64,000 bases of DNA from Hydractinia symbiolongicarpus (Eukaryota; Cnidaria; Hydrozoa; Anthoathecata; Hydractiniidae), in assembly GCF_029227915.1 (NCBI RefSeq), contig NC_079877.1, positions 21,541,851-21,605,850 on the forward strand. Direction: 5' to 3'. Positions 9,234 through 18,735 of the stretch are shown piece by piece; position 1 is the stretch's first letter, and every line of letters starts with the position of its first letter. The notes under the pieces are model-generated. The model saw nothing but the letters and a program-made list of their open reading frames with translations, ran no database searches and was not told the DNA's origin. The position numbers were made by a program, and so were the translations under genes.

Positions 9234-9697
9234 GAAAGTCAAAGTTAATAGACATATATGAAACTAAACTTACATTTTCCTAGTTTAAGTTTCCAGTCTA
9301 TGAATCTTGATTTTATTATCTAAGAATTATGGTATATATAGCTACAGAAATAACAATAAAAAAAGAAAAGTTACATAACAGGATAAAAAACCATCTCAGT
9401 TTACCACAGTAACTGAAACATAATTTACAGGTCATGCCAAAACTGAACTTGCCAACGAAACAATCCATGGGTATTAACTAACATGCATCTTTACTCTTCT
9501 GCTATTGTAGTTTGTTGTTCATATTTTTGGCCTTTAGAGATGACAAATAGCTAAGCATTGTTCACAATAGAAAATGAAAAAATTACAAACACCATAAAAA
9601 GTATAAAAAAGTATATATATAATATATACCTAGGTACATGTATGTGTAATAAAATGCAGTATAATTAAACTATAAAGAACAATAAAAAATGACTTAC

Positions 9698-9955
9698 ATC
9701 AAATGTAGTGCTAGGAACACATAAAATATCTACCAACCCAAGTGTACGGTAACTCATCAAAACATACTTGTTTCGTCTGATACGCCTTACAATACTTTCT
9801 GATACATCGCTCTTTTGTTTTTTCAAGTATAAAACAATGTCGTGATAGGTCTCTTGGGACATTATTGTGGAGTTCTTTTTGCACGCTTCCACCTCCAACC
9901 AGGCCTGGAACTGTTTTTGTTCTCCCAGATCATTTTTAGGCAAAAGATTCTCCAT
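9698..9955 (-). CDS. Ginger-like integrase gene, 5' exon
   Basis: ATG at 9955 and 86 codons ending at a strong donor (GAT|GTAAGT). It encodes an N-terminal helical region: QAWLEVEACKKNSTIMSQE, then DIVLYLKKQ and RRIRRNKYVLMSYRTLGLVD. This matches the plan of the region before the zinc knuckle in KRBA2-like proteins, where a conserved R-x2-YxxL patch precedes the DDE core. The exon ends in phase 0, whereas the next recognised exon needs phase 2. A small exon therefore seems to be missing between them, in the part that now holds a tRNA-like sequence. Confidence 0.6.
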
Positions 9956-10155
9956 TAAAAACTCAAATCTAAATTATCCCTGAAAAGGATAAAAAACAAA
10001 GTAAAATAACAAACTTATATAAACAAACTGAGGAAAATATAGCTAGATAGATATCCACAATACCCACGATCCACACACAACAACCGCGGAGGGCTGCCCA
10101 TATTGTCTTTTTATACAGTTCAAAATATCGGACAACATGGGTCGACAGACATCGC

Positions 10156-11202
10156 GGGATGGCACAGCGAGATTCAATTTAATTATCAGGGTCTGGATTT
10201 TATCATGATCTTCAAAAATGGAACTTTTTAGTGAAGAATGCACTGTGAAGACTAAGTAGTTGTGGAGGTGGCTTTAAAGTACATATTGTTCTTTTAAAGC
10301 AAGCATATGTTTTTAAATATTGCCTGAAAACAACGCAAATCATATATTTTGTCGCTTTGTTAAAGGCAGTTTTGCCTATGTATTTGGAAAATTAATTATT
10401 TTTTATTTAGCTACTTGTTGATCTCTTCCCAGTTAAAAATAAAAAGAATATTGTTTTGGCCATCACCTCTAAGCTTCCTTTGTAAATGATCAGGTAAAAT
10501 AATTAATGTTAATCTGCTGCTGTATTAAACTTGGAACAGGGGGAGTTTGAAGCAGATGAGAGCTTGTTTGGAAGTGTGATGCAGTGGAAAGGAAAACAAC
10601 TGAAATGTTAAGATTTTATTTGACCATCCAGAATCCTCTTTATCTATCCCAATTAACTCCGTTAACTGGGATAGATCAAGTTAAGTTGAAAACAGAGGTG
10701 ATGCGTTCTGGAACTTCATAGAGAATTGCAGCTCATCTGCGTGTTCTCCCCGGAGAATTTCGGAGAATGGTAGCTACAGTTTACAGAAATCAAGTCGTTA
10801 ATAACACTTAGATGAGCATATTTTAAATGGACACGCCTGTTACATTGGACACATGCTCGACAAAACTTAACTCTAAATAATGAATTTGATGCATCATACA
10901 AAAAAGGTATATACAAATTGCATTTATATAATGGTAAAACTTCGATCTTATTTCCCCCAGGTTGCAGCTATTCGAAATTTACGTATTTCCTATCCTTCCA
11001 ATATTGATGTATACAAACACGGTAAAGTTGCATCTCACACAGTATCTCTTAGAATTTCAACTAAGAATAATAATTGCTTTCTAGATTTTATTATTTTCCT
11101 TTTAAATATTTTGATTTTCCATGTGTATGCCACGTTTGACAATATAACAGTTAGAAGAGGATCCAGTTCTGTCTTCTTTAACCAACATGTTTGTCTAGTC
11201 TA
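10156..11202. other. Non-coding spacer
   Basis: AT-rich sequence between the Ginger-like and gypsy elements. Open frames here are short, lack splice or family signals and look random. Only the short stretch 10043-10243 on the minus strand, overlapping the transposon end, is open; it has no recognisable product. Confidence 0.5.
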
Positions 11203-11206
11203 GTTT

Positions 11207-11347
11207 AGTTACAACTTAGAAGGATGAGAAACTAGACGCCATCTTAATTCGTACTACAAACGTGTTACCGAATTGCCGTGACCGACATATATATAAACAA
11301 ACTATTATATATCAAAATGGTAGCCGTAAAAGTGGTATAGTGCAACA
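11207..11347 (-). repeat. 3' LTR of the gypsy element
   Basis: 141 bases, shared with 15857-15970; in element orientation it begins TGTTGCAC and ends GTTGTAACT. It differs from the other LTR by an internal stretch of about 27 bases and a few substitutions. A purine tract (GGTAGGGAGG, 11348-11357 on the minus strand) directly precedes it and is the likely plus-strand primer. Confidence 0.85.
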
Positions 11348-11437
11348 CCTCCCTACCGAAAAAAAAATTATCAAAAGAAAAGTGAGTCTGAGTCAATAAA
11401 ACGATGGCCTTTTGATCAAGTACTGTCCTATTTTTCT

Positions 11438-12976
11438 TTACGACATGACATAGTCCTTAAAGCGAGTTGGTAATTTAGTTGTTCTCTGTGGCCTTATTGG
11501 TGTCATGGACGAATCTTCGATTGAGGCTTGCTTTGCTTGTGGACTGCTGCGTGGTCGTTCAGATGGAAGAGGTCGTGCTACATGGGTTATAGGTGCTTGA
11601 TTGTGTGCAGGTGTTATTTGATCCAACCGTGGTTTGACTGTGGTATGTTGAGGTTGTACGATGACAGTTTTATGTATGCTCAGTGGCCCGGATGGTGCTG
11701 CCGCTGGTTTGATGTGAACCCGGTTTCTTGTGATAATGGTATTCTGTGGTGTTTGCAAGGTATACGACATGTCATTTTTTCTGATTATTCGTCCATACGT
11801 CCATGGTTGTCCCCGTTTTTGTGGAGGTGGTTTAGCATATGCGTATGTGCCAACGTCTGGTTTGTCGTGAACCGGTCCTGAATGACGGTCGTATATTTCC
11901 TTGGCTGTTCTTCGTTTGTCAATTATCTGTTGTGTTGTATTGGCTACGTCTATGGGTGATGGTAAAAGTGCAGACTTTGAGGTTGGTAGCATAGTTCGGG
12001 TTCTTCGGTTCATCATTCTTTGTGCAGGGGAACTCAAGTGTCCCTGTTGCGGAGTATTTCTGTAGTTTAGAAGCGCTATTTGGAAGTCTTGAGACTTTTT
12101 GAGCATGTTTTTTGCAACTTTGACTGCAGCTTCAGCACGCTCATTCCCTTTTGGGAAATATGGAGCAGAGCGAGTATGGTGGAAGCCATATTGTTTGGCG
12201 AAATTCTTGAACTCATTGCTGATGAACTGTGGTCCATTGTCTGTATGGCATATTTCAGGGATCCCATAACGCGAAAAGTGTGCTGTGGTGTGCCTTACAA
12301 CAGTAGAGGCAAGGGTGTTTGGTAAGTGATCAACTTCAATCCAGTCAGAGAAGTGGCATACTGTGACCAGATAGTCCTTATTCTCGTATTCAAACAGATC
12401 TTGGCTAACAATTTGCCAAGGGAGTGACGGAACAGGAATTGATCGCATCGGTTCTTTAGATGCTGATCTTTGGTATTTTGCACAATCGGAGCAGTCATGA
12501 CACATGTTAGTAATGTCTCTTGCCATATTTGGCCAGAAAAGTACTTCTTTTGCCATTCTCGTGTTGGAAGCTGCACCCATGTGATTGGTATGTATTTTCT
12601 GAAGCATTTCATTTCTCAGTCCGTTTGGTATCATGGTACAGTGTCCTTTATATATAAAACCATTGTTGATGGACAGTTCGTCTCTAAAGTTCCAGTATGG
12701 TTTGAGATCCTGATCAAGTTGTTGTGGTTCATCTGGCCATCCTCTTTGTATCAGGGTGTAGAGCCGTTGAAAGGTTGGGTCATTTTTCGTAGCTGATAGG
12801 ATGTTCATTTCCGTGTCGTTTTTGAGCTGATGGTGGTGTTGTGGATACTCTGACTCTGTATCAACGCGGAATACTTCAAAGGCATTTATTGTGTTTGTAG
12901 AAGGTTTGGTGAGTGGTGCTCTGGATAGGGTATCTGCTATGTAGAGTGTGGTTCCTTTCTTGTAGGTTACCGTAAA
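11438..12976 (-). pseudogene. gypsy pol, integrase portion
   Basis: Open frame downstream of the in-frame TAA at 12979-12977. The 456-codon piece from 12808 contains an H2C2 zinc module (HTNHMG, then CHDCSDC), a DDE core with Asp in SQDLFEYENKDYL, Asp in CHTDNGPQF and Glu in KGNERAEAAV, then a basic C-terminal region. It inserts the cDNA copy into the genome. The frame between 12976 and 12808 is also open and is the RNase H to integrase linker (YIADTLSRAP), so only the single stop separates the two pol pieces. Confidence 0.88.
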
Positions 12977-15472
12977 TTAGTATCTCTGTAGTCTGGATAG
13001 CATTCTTTGAAGTCGTGCCGGTGCTCGGTTGAGTGGCTTCTTCATGATGATTTCCAGAGGTTTGTGGTCGCTATGTACTTCAATGTTTTTGTGTCCGTAC
13101 AGCCAGTGGTCAAACTTGGAGAATGCATTACATATAGCTAAACACTCTTTCTCAATTTGAGAGTATCTTCTCTCAGTTTCAGTGAGAGTACAAGACGTGA
13201 ATGCGACTGGTTGTAACTGTTCTTGATTGTTGTTTTGTAGAAGTGTTCCTCCAAGACCTTTGTCACTTGCGTCAACCTGGAGTATCACCTTCTTAGCTGG
13301 ATCAAAGTATTGTAGGACAGGTGTAGATGCTATAAGTGATTTAGCATCTGAAAATGCAGTCTGTTGTGTTGAAGACCATGTGAACGCCATGTCTGTTTTT
13401 GTTAGTTCAGTCAATGGCCGGATGACAGTGCTCAAGTTCTGGCAGTAAGGTGATAAGTAGTTGACCATTCCAATGAAGCGTTGCAGGCTCTTTTTGTCGT
13501 GTGGTTTTGGCATCTGTAGGATGGCATCAGTTTTCTCCGGATCAGCTTTGATGCCATTTTGTGTAAGAATGTGTCCTACAAATTTCTGTTCTTTCTGCTT
13601 GAATTTGAGTTTAGCTGGGTTGAATCTAATGTTCTTGGTTCTAGCTCTTTCCATTAGTGCAATGAGATTTTTGTCATGATCCCTTTCTGCTGTCTGGTAT
13701 GTTTCCCCACAACCATATACTATGATGTCATCAGCTATGGGTGCGATACCTTCTAGTCCTTCTAACGCTGTCATGAGTCTCATTTGAAATTCCTCTGGAG
13801 CACTGTTGATGCCAAATGGAAGTCTTTTCCATCGATAACGTCCATAGGTAGTGTGCATTGTTGTCATATCTGATGATTTTTCATCTAATGGCACGTGAAA
13901 ATACCCATCCTTTACATCAATTAATGTGAAACATTTTGCATTGTTCAGTTTGTGTGGATGTTCATTCAGTGTTGGCATTTGGTATACAGGTCGTTCTATT
14001 GCTTTGTTTATTGTTTGGCTGGGGTCTATGCATACACGAAATTTGTTTGGTTGTTCTCTGCAAAGTATGTTTGAGCACCATGGAGTTGGTTGTGTCACTT
14101 TTTCCAGTAGTCCTTCTTTGACATATCTGTCTATAGCTGCTTTTTCTTTCCCACGTTTGCTCATTGGTACTCGGTGAATTGGCATTTGAACTGGTGTAAC
14201 ATCATTTTTTACCCGGAATAATACTGGTGGTTGGAGACAGCCAACACCGTTAAAGCTATCTTTATAGCATTCAATTAATGACTCCTTGGTCAGCGGATGG
14301 ATTGTATCTAATGGCTTTGTTTTGTTAACATGTGTTTTTGGTTGGCTAGTGGTTGTTGGCTGATTCAGGTTGCCTTGCTGTTGCAGAGAGTAGATATCCC
14401 CTGTGTTGATTGTCATGATGTTCATGTTTACACAGTCTTTACCGGAAAGGAGAGCTGGCTTTCCGATCATGTCCTTCGAGTCAAGGACTTGGAACACTAG
14501 ACTATGATACTTTTTGAACTTTTCGCACAAAAGGGTGATTTTCCCGATGGGTCTGATTGGCTCACTTTTGTTCCCATAAGGAAGTAATACACAACGTGAT
14601 TTCTGAAGCTCGATATCAGGAAAGTATTTCTGGACGACCTGGTGCGATATGGTGTTGGATGTAGCGGCGGAGTCGATTTGGAACTGTAGGTTTACAAAGT
14701 TTCTCCCTGTTGATGAACACAAAAGCTTTGAATAAAATTTTTCCTGATTTGATTGGGATTGTCCATTCCGTTGATCTGTTGCGTACGCTGTGCTGTAATA
14801 CAGTGGTTGTTCATCAGTGTAGTATGTTGGTTGTTGCTGCTCAGGTGATTCTGTTCTGCTTTCTGGTTGATGATATGTTGATGTTGCATGAAGGTGGTTG
14901 GTCGACTTTTGCATACCCTGCGGATTGCTGTTTGGTTGTGGAGGACGTTGGTTATTTCTTCTGTTGTAGTTGGGTCTGTTGTATCCTTTGTTGCCAAGGT
15001 GGCTAACATTTTGTTGTTCTAGACATACTCTTGCAAAGTGGTCAAATCCACCACACCTTGTGCATTTACGTCCATTAGCTGGGCAAGTTGCCCAAGGATG
15101 TGGTCCTTTATTGTCTCCACACCAGTGGCAAGTATTTGGCTCACGTCTCAATTTCATGTCTCTGTGTTTCTTCCTTTGTTGTGGTGGTATTGTTGCTTTT
15201 GTCCAGTGAACATTCTCTTCTGTCCCTTTTGATGCATCACTGATGAGTTTGTTTGTCACTCGAGCAGATTCCATTGACTTGGCCTCTGCGACAACATCTG
15301 ACATTGTTTTCTGTGTGCCATCTGTTCTCAGATGTGTTTTTAACAGTTCGTGCTGTGTCCTCACAAAGTCCAAAGACAAACTTATCACGACACATAATGT
15401 CTGTAATTTCTCCATATTCACACAGGCTTCCGGCTTGTCGTATTCGGACCTCCCAATCCTGGACTGTCTCAT
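12977..15472 (-). CDS. gypsy gag-pol: zinc knuckles, protease, reverse transcriptase, RNase H
   Basis: An 831-codon open frame. Order seen: end of gag; knuckles CHWCGDNKGPHPWATC and CTRCGGFDHFARVC; aspartic protease with IDSAATSNTI, where the usual D-S/T-G third residue is Ala; reverse transcriptase with FTLIDVKDGYFHVPL, LPFGINSAPEEFQ and the catalytic IADDIIVYG; RNase H with VILQVDASDKGLGG and EKECLAICNAFSKFDHWL. It closes at a TAA just after the RNase H domain. Gag and pol share one frame after the gag frame change, unlike the gag-pol shift of many relatives. Confidence 0.9.
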   Translation of the reverse strand: MRQSRIGRSEYDKPEACVNMEKLQTLCVVISLSLDFVRTQHELLKTHLRTDGTQKTMSDVVAEAKSMESARVTNKLISDASKGTEENVHWTKATIPPQQRKKHRDMKLRREPNTCHWCGDNKGPHPWATCPANGRKCTRCGGFDHFARVCLEQQNVSHLGNKGYNRPNYNRRNNQRPPQPNSNPQGMQKSTNHLHATSTYHQPESRTESPEQQQPTYYTDEQPLYYSTAYATDQRNGQSQSNQEKFYSKLLCSSTGRNFVNLQFQIDSAATSNTISHQVVQKYFPDIELQKSRCVLLPYGNKSEPIRPIGKITLLCEKFKKYHSLVFQVLDSKDMIGKPALLSGKDCVNMNIMTINTGDIYSLQQQGNLNQPTTTSQPKTHVNKTKPLDTIHPLTKESLIECYKDSFNGVGCLQPPVLFRVKNDVTPVQMPIHRVPMSKRGKEKAAIDRYVKEGLLEKVTQPTPWCSNILCREQPNKFRVCIDPSQTINKAIERPVYQMPTLNEHPHKLNNAKCFTLIDVKDGYFHVPLDEKSSDMTTMHTTYGRYRWKRLPFGINSAPEEFQMRLMTALEGLEGIAPIADDIIVYGCGETYQTAERDHDKNLIALMERARTKNIRFNPAKLKFKQKEQKFVGHILTQNGIKADPEKTDAILQMPKPHDKKSLQRFIGMVNYLSPYCQNLSTVIRPLTELTKTDMAFTWSSTQQTAFSDAKSLIASTPVLQYFDPAKKVILQVDASDKGLGGTLLQNNNQEQLQPVAFTSCTLTETERRYSQIEKECLAICNAFSKFDHWLYGHKNIEVHSDHKPLEIIMKKPLNRAPARLQRMLSRLQRY

Positions 15473-15839
15473 CTTGATTTTGGGACGAATGCCAGAATTT
15501 GAACCGATCAGTCATTAGGGTAGATCCTGTTGTTCCTGTGTAATGTGTGCGTAGACGATTCATCCAAATCCACGGTTTTTTCTTATCATCTACTGGAATG
15601 GATGGCTCAATGGTATAACGTATCACCTGGAGAGCTTCATCTGGCATTGAAGATCTCAGTGCAGAGATCTCCAACAAAGGTTGCTTGTAATGTTCTGCTT
15701 GCTCAGTTTGTGAGTCTTTCTCCAAATTTCTGTAGTTCGACTGAATGCAATAGTCATTGAATCTAAGTTCAAAATTCTTGAAATTTTCAGATATGTTGCC
15801 AGTTAACTTCAATTCTGGTCGTTTATGTGATGTATTCAT
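15237..15839 (-). pseudogene. gypsy gag, N-terminal part, frameshifted
   Basis: ATG at 15839, shortly after the primer-binding site. The frame encodes a retroviral-type Gag capsid region (ENFKNFELRFNDYCIQ, then FKFWHSSQNQDETVQDWEV and MCRDKFVFGLC) and runs open to 15237. The sensible continuation lies in the pol frame from about 15350 (LLKTHLRTDGTQKTMSDVVA), so a one-base change near 15350 splits gag. The tail of this frame after that point is noise. Confidence 0.75.
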
Positions 15840-15843
15840 TTTT

Positions 15844-15856
15844 ACTTCTGACACCA
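15844..15856 (-). other. Primer-binding site of the gypsy element
   Basis: Directly inside the 5' LTR the minus strand reads TTGGTGTCAGAAG. TGGTGTCAGAAG is complementary to the 3' end of a leucine-type tRNA (…TTCTGACACCA). Primer identity is from general knowledge of such sites. Confidence 0.6.
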
Positions 15857-15970
15857 AGTTACAACTTAGAAGGATGAGAAACTAGACGCCATCTTAATTC
15901 GTACTACTATCTTAATTCGTATAACTATTATATATCAAAATGGTAGCCGTAATAGTGGTATAGTGCAACA
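15857..15970 (-). repeat. 5' LTR of the gypsy element
   Basis: 114 bases matching 11207-11347 apart from one internal length difference and a short local duplication of CTTAATTCGTA. Short LTRs of this size are at the low end for Ty3/gypsy. Confidence 0.85.
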
Positions 15971-15974
15971 GTTT

Positions 15975-16660
15975 TATACTCAATGTTTTTTCTTTTTCCA
16001 ATATTGCTAAATATTTTTTTATGAACATAAATTTTCTGTTTTAATATAGCTAGCTTTATGTGTGTATATAATATAGCTTTATGTTTTTAATTTAAAATCC
16101 CTTACTTTTTTAGAAGTAACACTAAACAGATTTTTTGCAACATGTAAAATCTGTGAAATTAGCATGGCAAATTCATGCAATCCTTTATCTGTATTTTTGT
16201 TTATGTAACGCTTACTTTGTATTCTAATAATAATAATAATATTATTCTGAATAAAAAATATGCAATGTCTTTCTCAGTTACTAATATTAATTCAAGCATA
16301 AGCAGCATGTAGCTACCCACAAGTTAATCTGGGTTAAGAGTTAGCTAGCTACTTAAACCTAAAAAAAACCATAAAAATCTGCCAAAATGTGTTCTCCAAA
16401 TATTTTTTTCTTATGCACATGTATGCAGTGTCGGCCATCTTTTTTATTTAGTTATTTTTAAGCGTAGATATTTTACGGACCGAGTGACGTATTATCCTAC
16501 GCATAATTAGATGAAAAATCTGGACCAATCACGGCACGGAATAAAACCAGCCTCTTCCAGGGCCTTTTTTGTCAGACCTATATCAATAAGCGCAGCGCGC
16601 CGATGAGAGACAAAAAGCCCTGGGAACGAGGTTGGGCTCCGTGTCAGTGACGGGTACTCG
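15975..16660. other. Non-coding spacer
   Basis: AT-rich, including a short TAA-type microsatellite near 16228-16240. No gene or element boundary recognised. Sequence becomes less AT-rich after about 16490 where Polinton sequence resumes. Confidence 0.5.
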
Positions 16661-16666
16661 GTGGTG

Positions 16667-17034
16667 ATGAATCAACAATTGCAAGAGCTCCTTGGCCTAC
16701 CCTACGATCCCGCGAAAAGTACTATATGAATCATATGAAGGGTGACTATGATGCATATTACAGGACCGACTTCTATATTCGACTACGCCGTATTTGTCCC
16801 CACTTGGATGAAGACGACTGCCTATTGGATGGCAAAAAATCCAAAATTCTGGCCTTGCTTCCCACCAAAGAGTTGAATGCCTGGGGGGACATGCTGACCT
16901 GGAGTTTTGACACTCCATTCTACCTACCCCTGAAAGACTCGACAGACCGTCTAGAGTTCATGTTAACGGACGTCTATCACCATGAGAAGAACGTTTCGTT
17001 CACCGGCCTCACAATGGGTATTCTCATGGAATAA
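16667..17034 (+). pseudogene. Conserved Polinton structural-type protein, frame change near start
   Basis: ATG at 16667 (MNQQLQELLGLPYDPAKS) runs into TGA near 16724; the ORF 16726-17032 continues in another frame, so one small change separates them. The C-terminal half (FYLPLKDSTDRLEFMLTD, then VSFTGLTMGILME) resembles the end of a protein common in animal Polintons and adintoviruses in which a Y-x-P-L-x(4)-D/I strand is followed by a P/S-F-x-G-G strand. That gives a likely virion or assembly role, by inference. It abuts the next gene: stop TAA at 17032, ATG at 17035. Confidence 0.5.
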
Positions 17035-17298
17035 ATGAGCGATATAGCCAAGCTGTACCCGAATTTACCGAGTGCACCTGCACAAAGCGCCGATATGCCG
17101 GAGGAAAGCCAAAAGTATAGACTTGGGAAGATCGGAAAGATTGAAAAGTACCTGCGGGATGAGATTAAAGAGCGGAATAGACTTGCAAAGAAGTTCAAGA
17201 TGCATGGGGACCTGGGTGAGGTATTGTGACCATGGACTGCCGAGTATCAGCATTATCACCTCGGGCATTAGCCTCGGGCCTCGCTATTCCGATCTGTA

Positions 17299-18024
17299 CA
17301 GTTGACTCTCTCTATCTCGACTACCCTCTATCTCGAACATCTCTCTATCTCGAACCAAAGTCTCGGTCCCTTGGACATTTGAGTAGGCTCTAAGCTATTT
17401 TCCTCTCTTTATCTCGAACCTCTCTATCTCGAATACCTCTCTATCTCGAACCAAAATCTCGGTCCCGTCTGACTGTTTCTCTCTCTATCTCGAACTTTTC
17501 CGGATTTAAGAACCTGTTTACACTAAAAATCGAATTAAAATGTTCCATTTTCGAACGAAAATGTTTGACGTTCGAATTCTAAAGTCACTCACAAAACATT
17601 GTTTACAGTGTTTTGAACCAGAAACCTTCTTGAGGTGAAGATGTCGGCTTAAAAAGAAAACTCAATAACGTTTCTTTAATTCAAAAATATCAAATAATTC
17701 GGGAAATCGAGAAAGGAATGTCAAACAAGGAGGCAGCAGAAAAATACGGGATCCCCAAAAATACAATTTCAACTTGGATGAAAAAAAAACATAAGATCCT
17801 ACAAAGCTTGGAAGAACAAAAAACCGCGTCTGGTTCGAAAGAGGTTCGAGGCTTTTATTTTAACATCTCTCATTGACCTCTATCAACTCCCGATACACTG
17901 AAGGTTAAAAATACGTTTTTTACGAAAAAATCCAATTTTTGTCAATTTTTCTCTATCTCGAACTTTCTCTATCTCGAACAAATTTTCTGGTCCCTTGCGA
18001 GTTCGAGATAGAGAGAGTCAACTG
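17299..18024 (+). mobile_element. pogo/Tigger-type non-autonomous element
   Basis: 726 bases flanked by TA on both sides (17297-17298, 18025-18026). The termini are perfect inverted repeats starting CAGTTGACTCTCTCTATC, at least 22 bases long. The motif CTCTCTATCTCGAAC recurs several times just inside each end, with the phrase (G)GTCCC(T/G)T nearby. The middle retains about 66 codons of a CENP-B-type N-terminal helix-turn-helix: KGMSNKEAAEKYGIPKNTIS, then TWMKKK (about 17714-17795). The DDE part is absent, so this is an internally deleted copy of a pogo/Tigger element. Confidence 0.88.
17655..17860 (+). pseudogene. CENP-B N-terminal HTH remnant of a Tigger-type transposase
   Basis: Reading from LKKKLNN-like residues, the frame gives VSLIQKYQIIREIEKGMSN, then KEAAEKYGIPKNTISTWMKK, a CENP-B/pogo DNA-binding helix-turn-helix. 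A nearby ATG at 17641 is one base out of frame and leads to an immediate stop. No catalytic domain follows; the sequence runs into the subterminal repeats. Confidence 0.75.
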
Positions 18025-18158
18025 TATAGCCATGGGTGGGATCACCATCGCCGTCAGAATCGGTCAGGCCGGACTGAGAAACGCTTCAAAAAGGCTGGGT
18101 GTAAAATCCAAAAAGCATCCTGTAGGCCTATAAAATGTATGGTTTTTTTAATCCTCAC

Positions 18159-18722
18159 TCAGCAACCATTCTTTCTTAAAGTCCTTATATCGGCATACCA
18201 CATGTACCCGAGTGTAGTAGTTTTTACCTTGCACGTATACGGATGAAATAGCCAGGATGGCACTGATTGACAGGGTTCACCGTAGGGTACTGGCTTACCG
18301 TGGAATTTAGTTGTGATTGCATCCTTGTAGTATTTGAGTTTAGCGTTCACGTAACGGTCCTTTTTCACAGGCTCTGTCGTCAATTGCTCAGAAATCAGCT
18401 TTTCGATCTTGGACCAGATTTGACGATACTTCGCAACCCAATCAGGGTACTCTTCAAAATCAAGACTTATCGCTGGTACAGCATTGGCGTTGTACCGGGT
18501 GACCCCATGCGGGGACCAGATTTTTGGTGTTTTTACCATAAGGGCTACCACAAGGTCTCGTGTATGATAGCATATAATGTACCGATTATCCTTACCTCCA
18601 TTGGCAGGGGTAGGATCCGACACTGTTAGATAGTCCACGTTGATATTATTGATGTCCGTAAAGGTAGCAGCAAATGAGTAGAATAATTTAGGGTTGACAA
18701 GCTCATTCTCAAATTGTAGCAT
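18159..18722 (-). CDS. Polinton protein, possible ssDNA-binding protein
   Basis: An intact 187-codon ORF, ATG at 18722, convergent with the plus-strand Polinton genes. It holds a beta-rich N-terminal part (LFYSFAATFTDINNINVDYL), then ALMVKTPKIWSPHGVTRYNA, an aromatic/charged helix (YPDWVAKYRQIWSKIEKLI), and a second strand-rich part ending CKVKTTTLGYMWYADIRTL. The V-K-T-P-(K/R)-(I/L)-(W/Y)-S pattern followed by a 'W..k...l..ki' helix is reminiscent of the ssDNA-binding-like proteins of adintovirus/Polinton genomes. I hold that only as a hypothesis. It is one of the few unbroken genes of this element. Confidence 0.5.
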   Translation of the reverse strand: MLQFENELVNPKLFYSFAATFTDINNINVDYLTVSDPTPANGGKDNRYIICYHTRDLVVALMVKTPKIWSPHGVTRYNANAVPAISLDFEEYPDWVAKYRQIWSKIEKLISEQLTTEPVKKDRYVNAKLKYYKDAITTKFHGKPVPYGEPCQSVPSWLFHPYTCKVKTTTLGYMWYADIRTLRKNGC

Positions 18723-18735
18723 CTTCTTTATTGAA

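Larger units (their letters stand above)
7794..10155 (-). mobile_element. Ginger-like DNA transposon, internally deleted
   Basis: A 2.36-kb element bounded by imperfect inverted ends beginning GCGATGT and sharing the 18-base word CGACCCATGTTGTCCGAT at 7821-7838 and, inverted, at 10127-10144. Copies of CCCATATTGTCC in both orientations crowd the left 300 bases and recur near the right end. The interior carries exons of a KRBA2-like integrase gene on the minus strand. From family knowledge, KRBA2-like integrases derive from Ginger elements, which use a retrovirus-like integrase but move as DNA. No clear target duplication was seen: the bases flanking TGT/ACA are GCGA and TCGC, which are inverted rather than direct. 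Confidence 0.6.
11207..15970 (-). mobile_element. Ty3/gypsy LTR retrotransposon
   Basis: A 4.76-kb element in minus orientation with short direct terminal repeats and the gene order gag, zinc knuckle, protease, reverse transcriptase, RNase H, integrase. The 4-base sequence GTTT lies immediately outside both ends (11203-11206 and 15971-15974), the expected target duplication for this superfamily. It sits between Polinton pieces, so it may have inserted into the Polinton. One in-frame stop and one gag frame change make this copy defective, but most of pol is open, so the insertion is fairly recent. Confidence 0.92.
17035..18133 (+). pseudogene. Polinton helical protein, frameshifted and split by a transposon
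   Basis: The first 64 codons (17035-17226) include YRLGKIGKIEKYLRDEIKER and then NRLAKKFK, a signature I associate with a small Polinton protein in which a charged helix is followed by glycine-rich hydrophobic helices. After TGA at 17227 the hydrophobic part continues in another frame (SIITSGISLG) to about 17296. The 726-bp pogo/Tigger-type element interrupts it. The frame resumes at 18027 with MGGITIAVRIGQAG and ends in a basic tail at 18131. Function unknown; the hydrophobic helices suggest membrane association. Confidence 0.55.
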
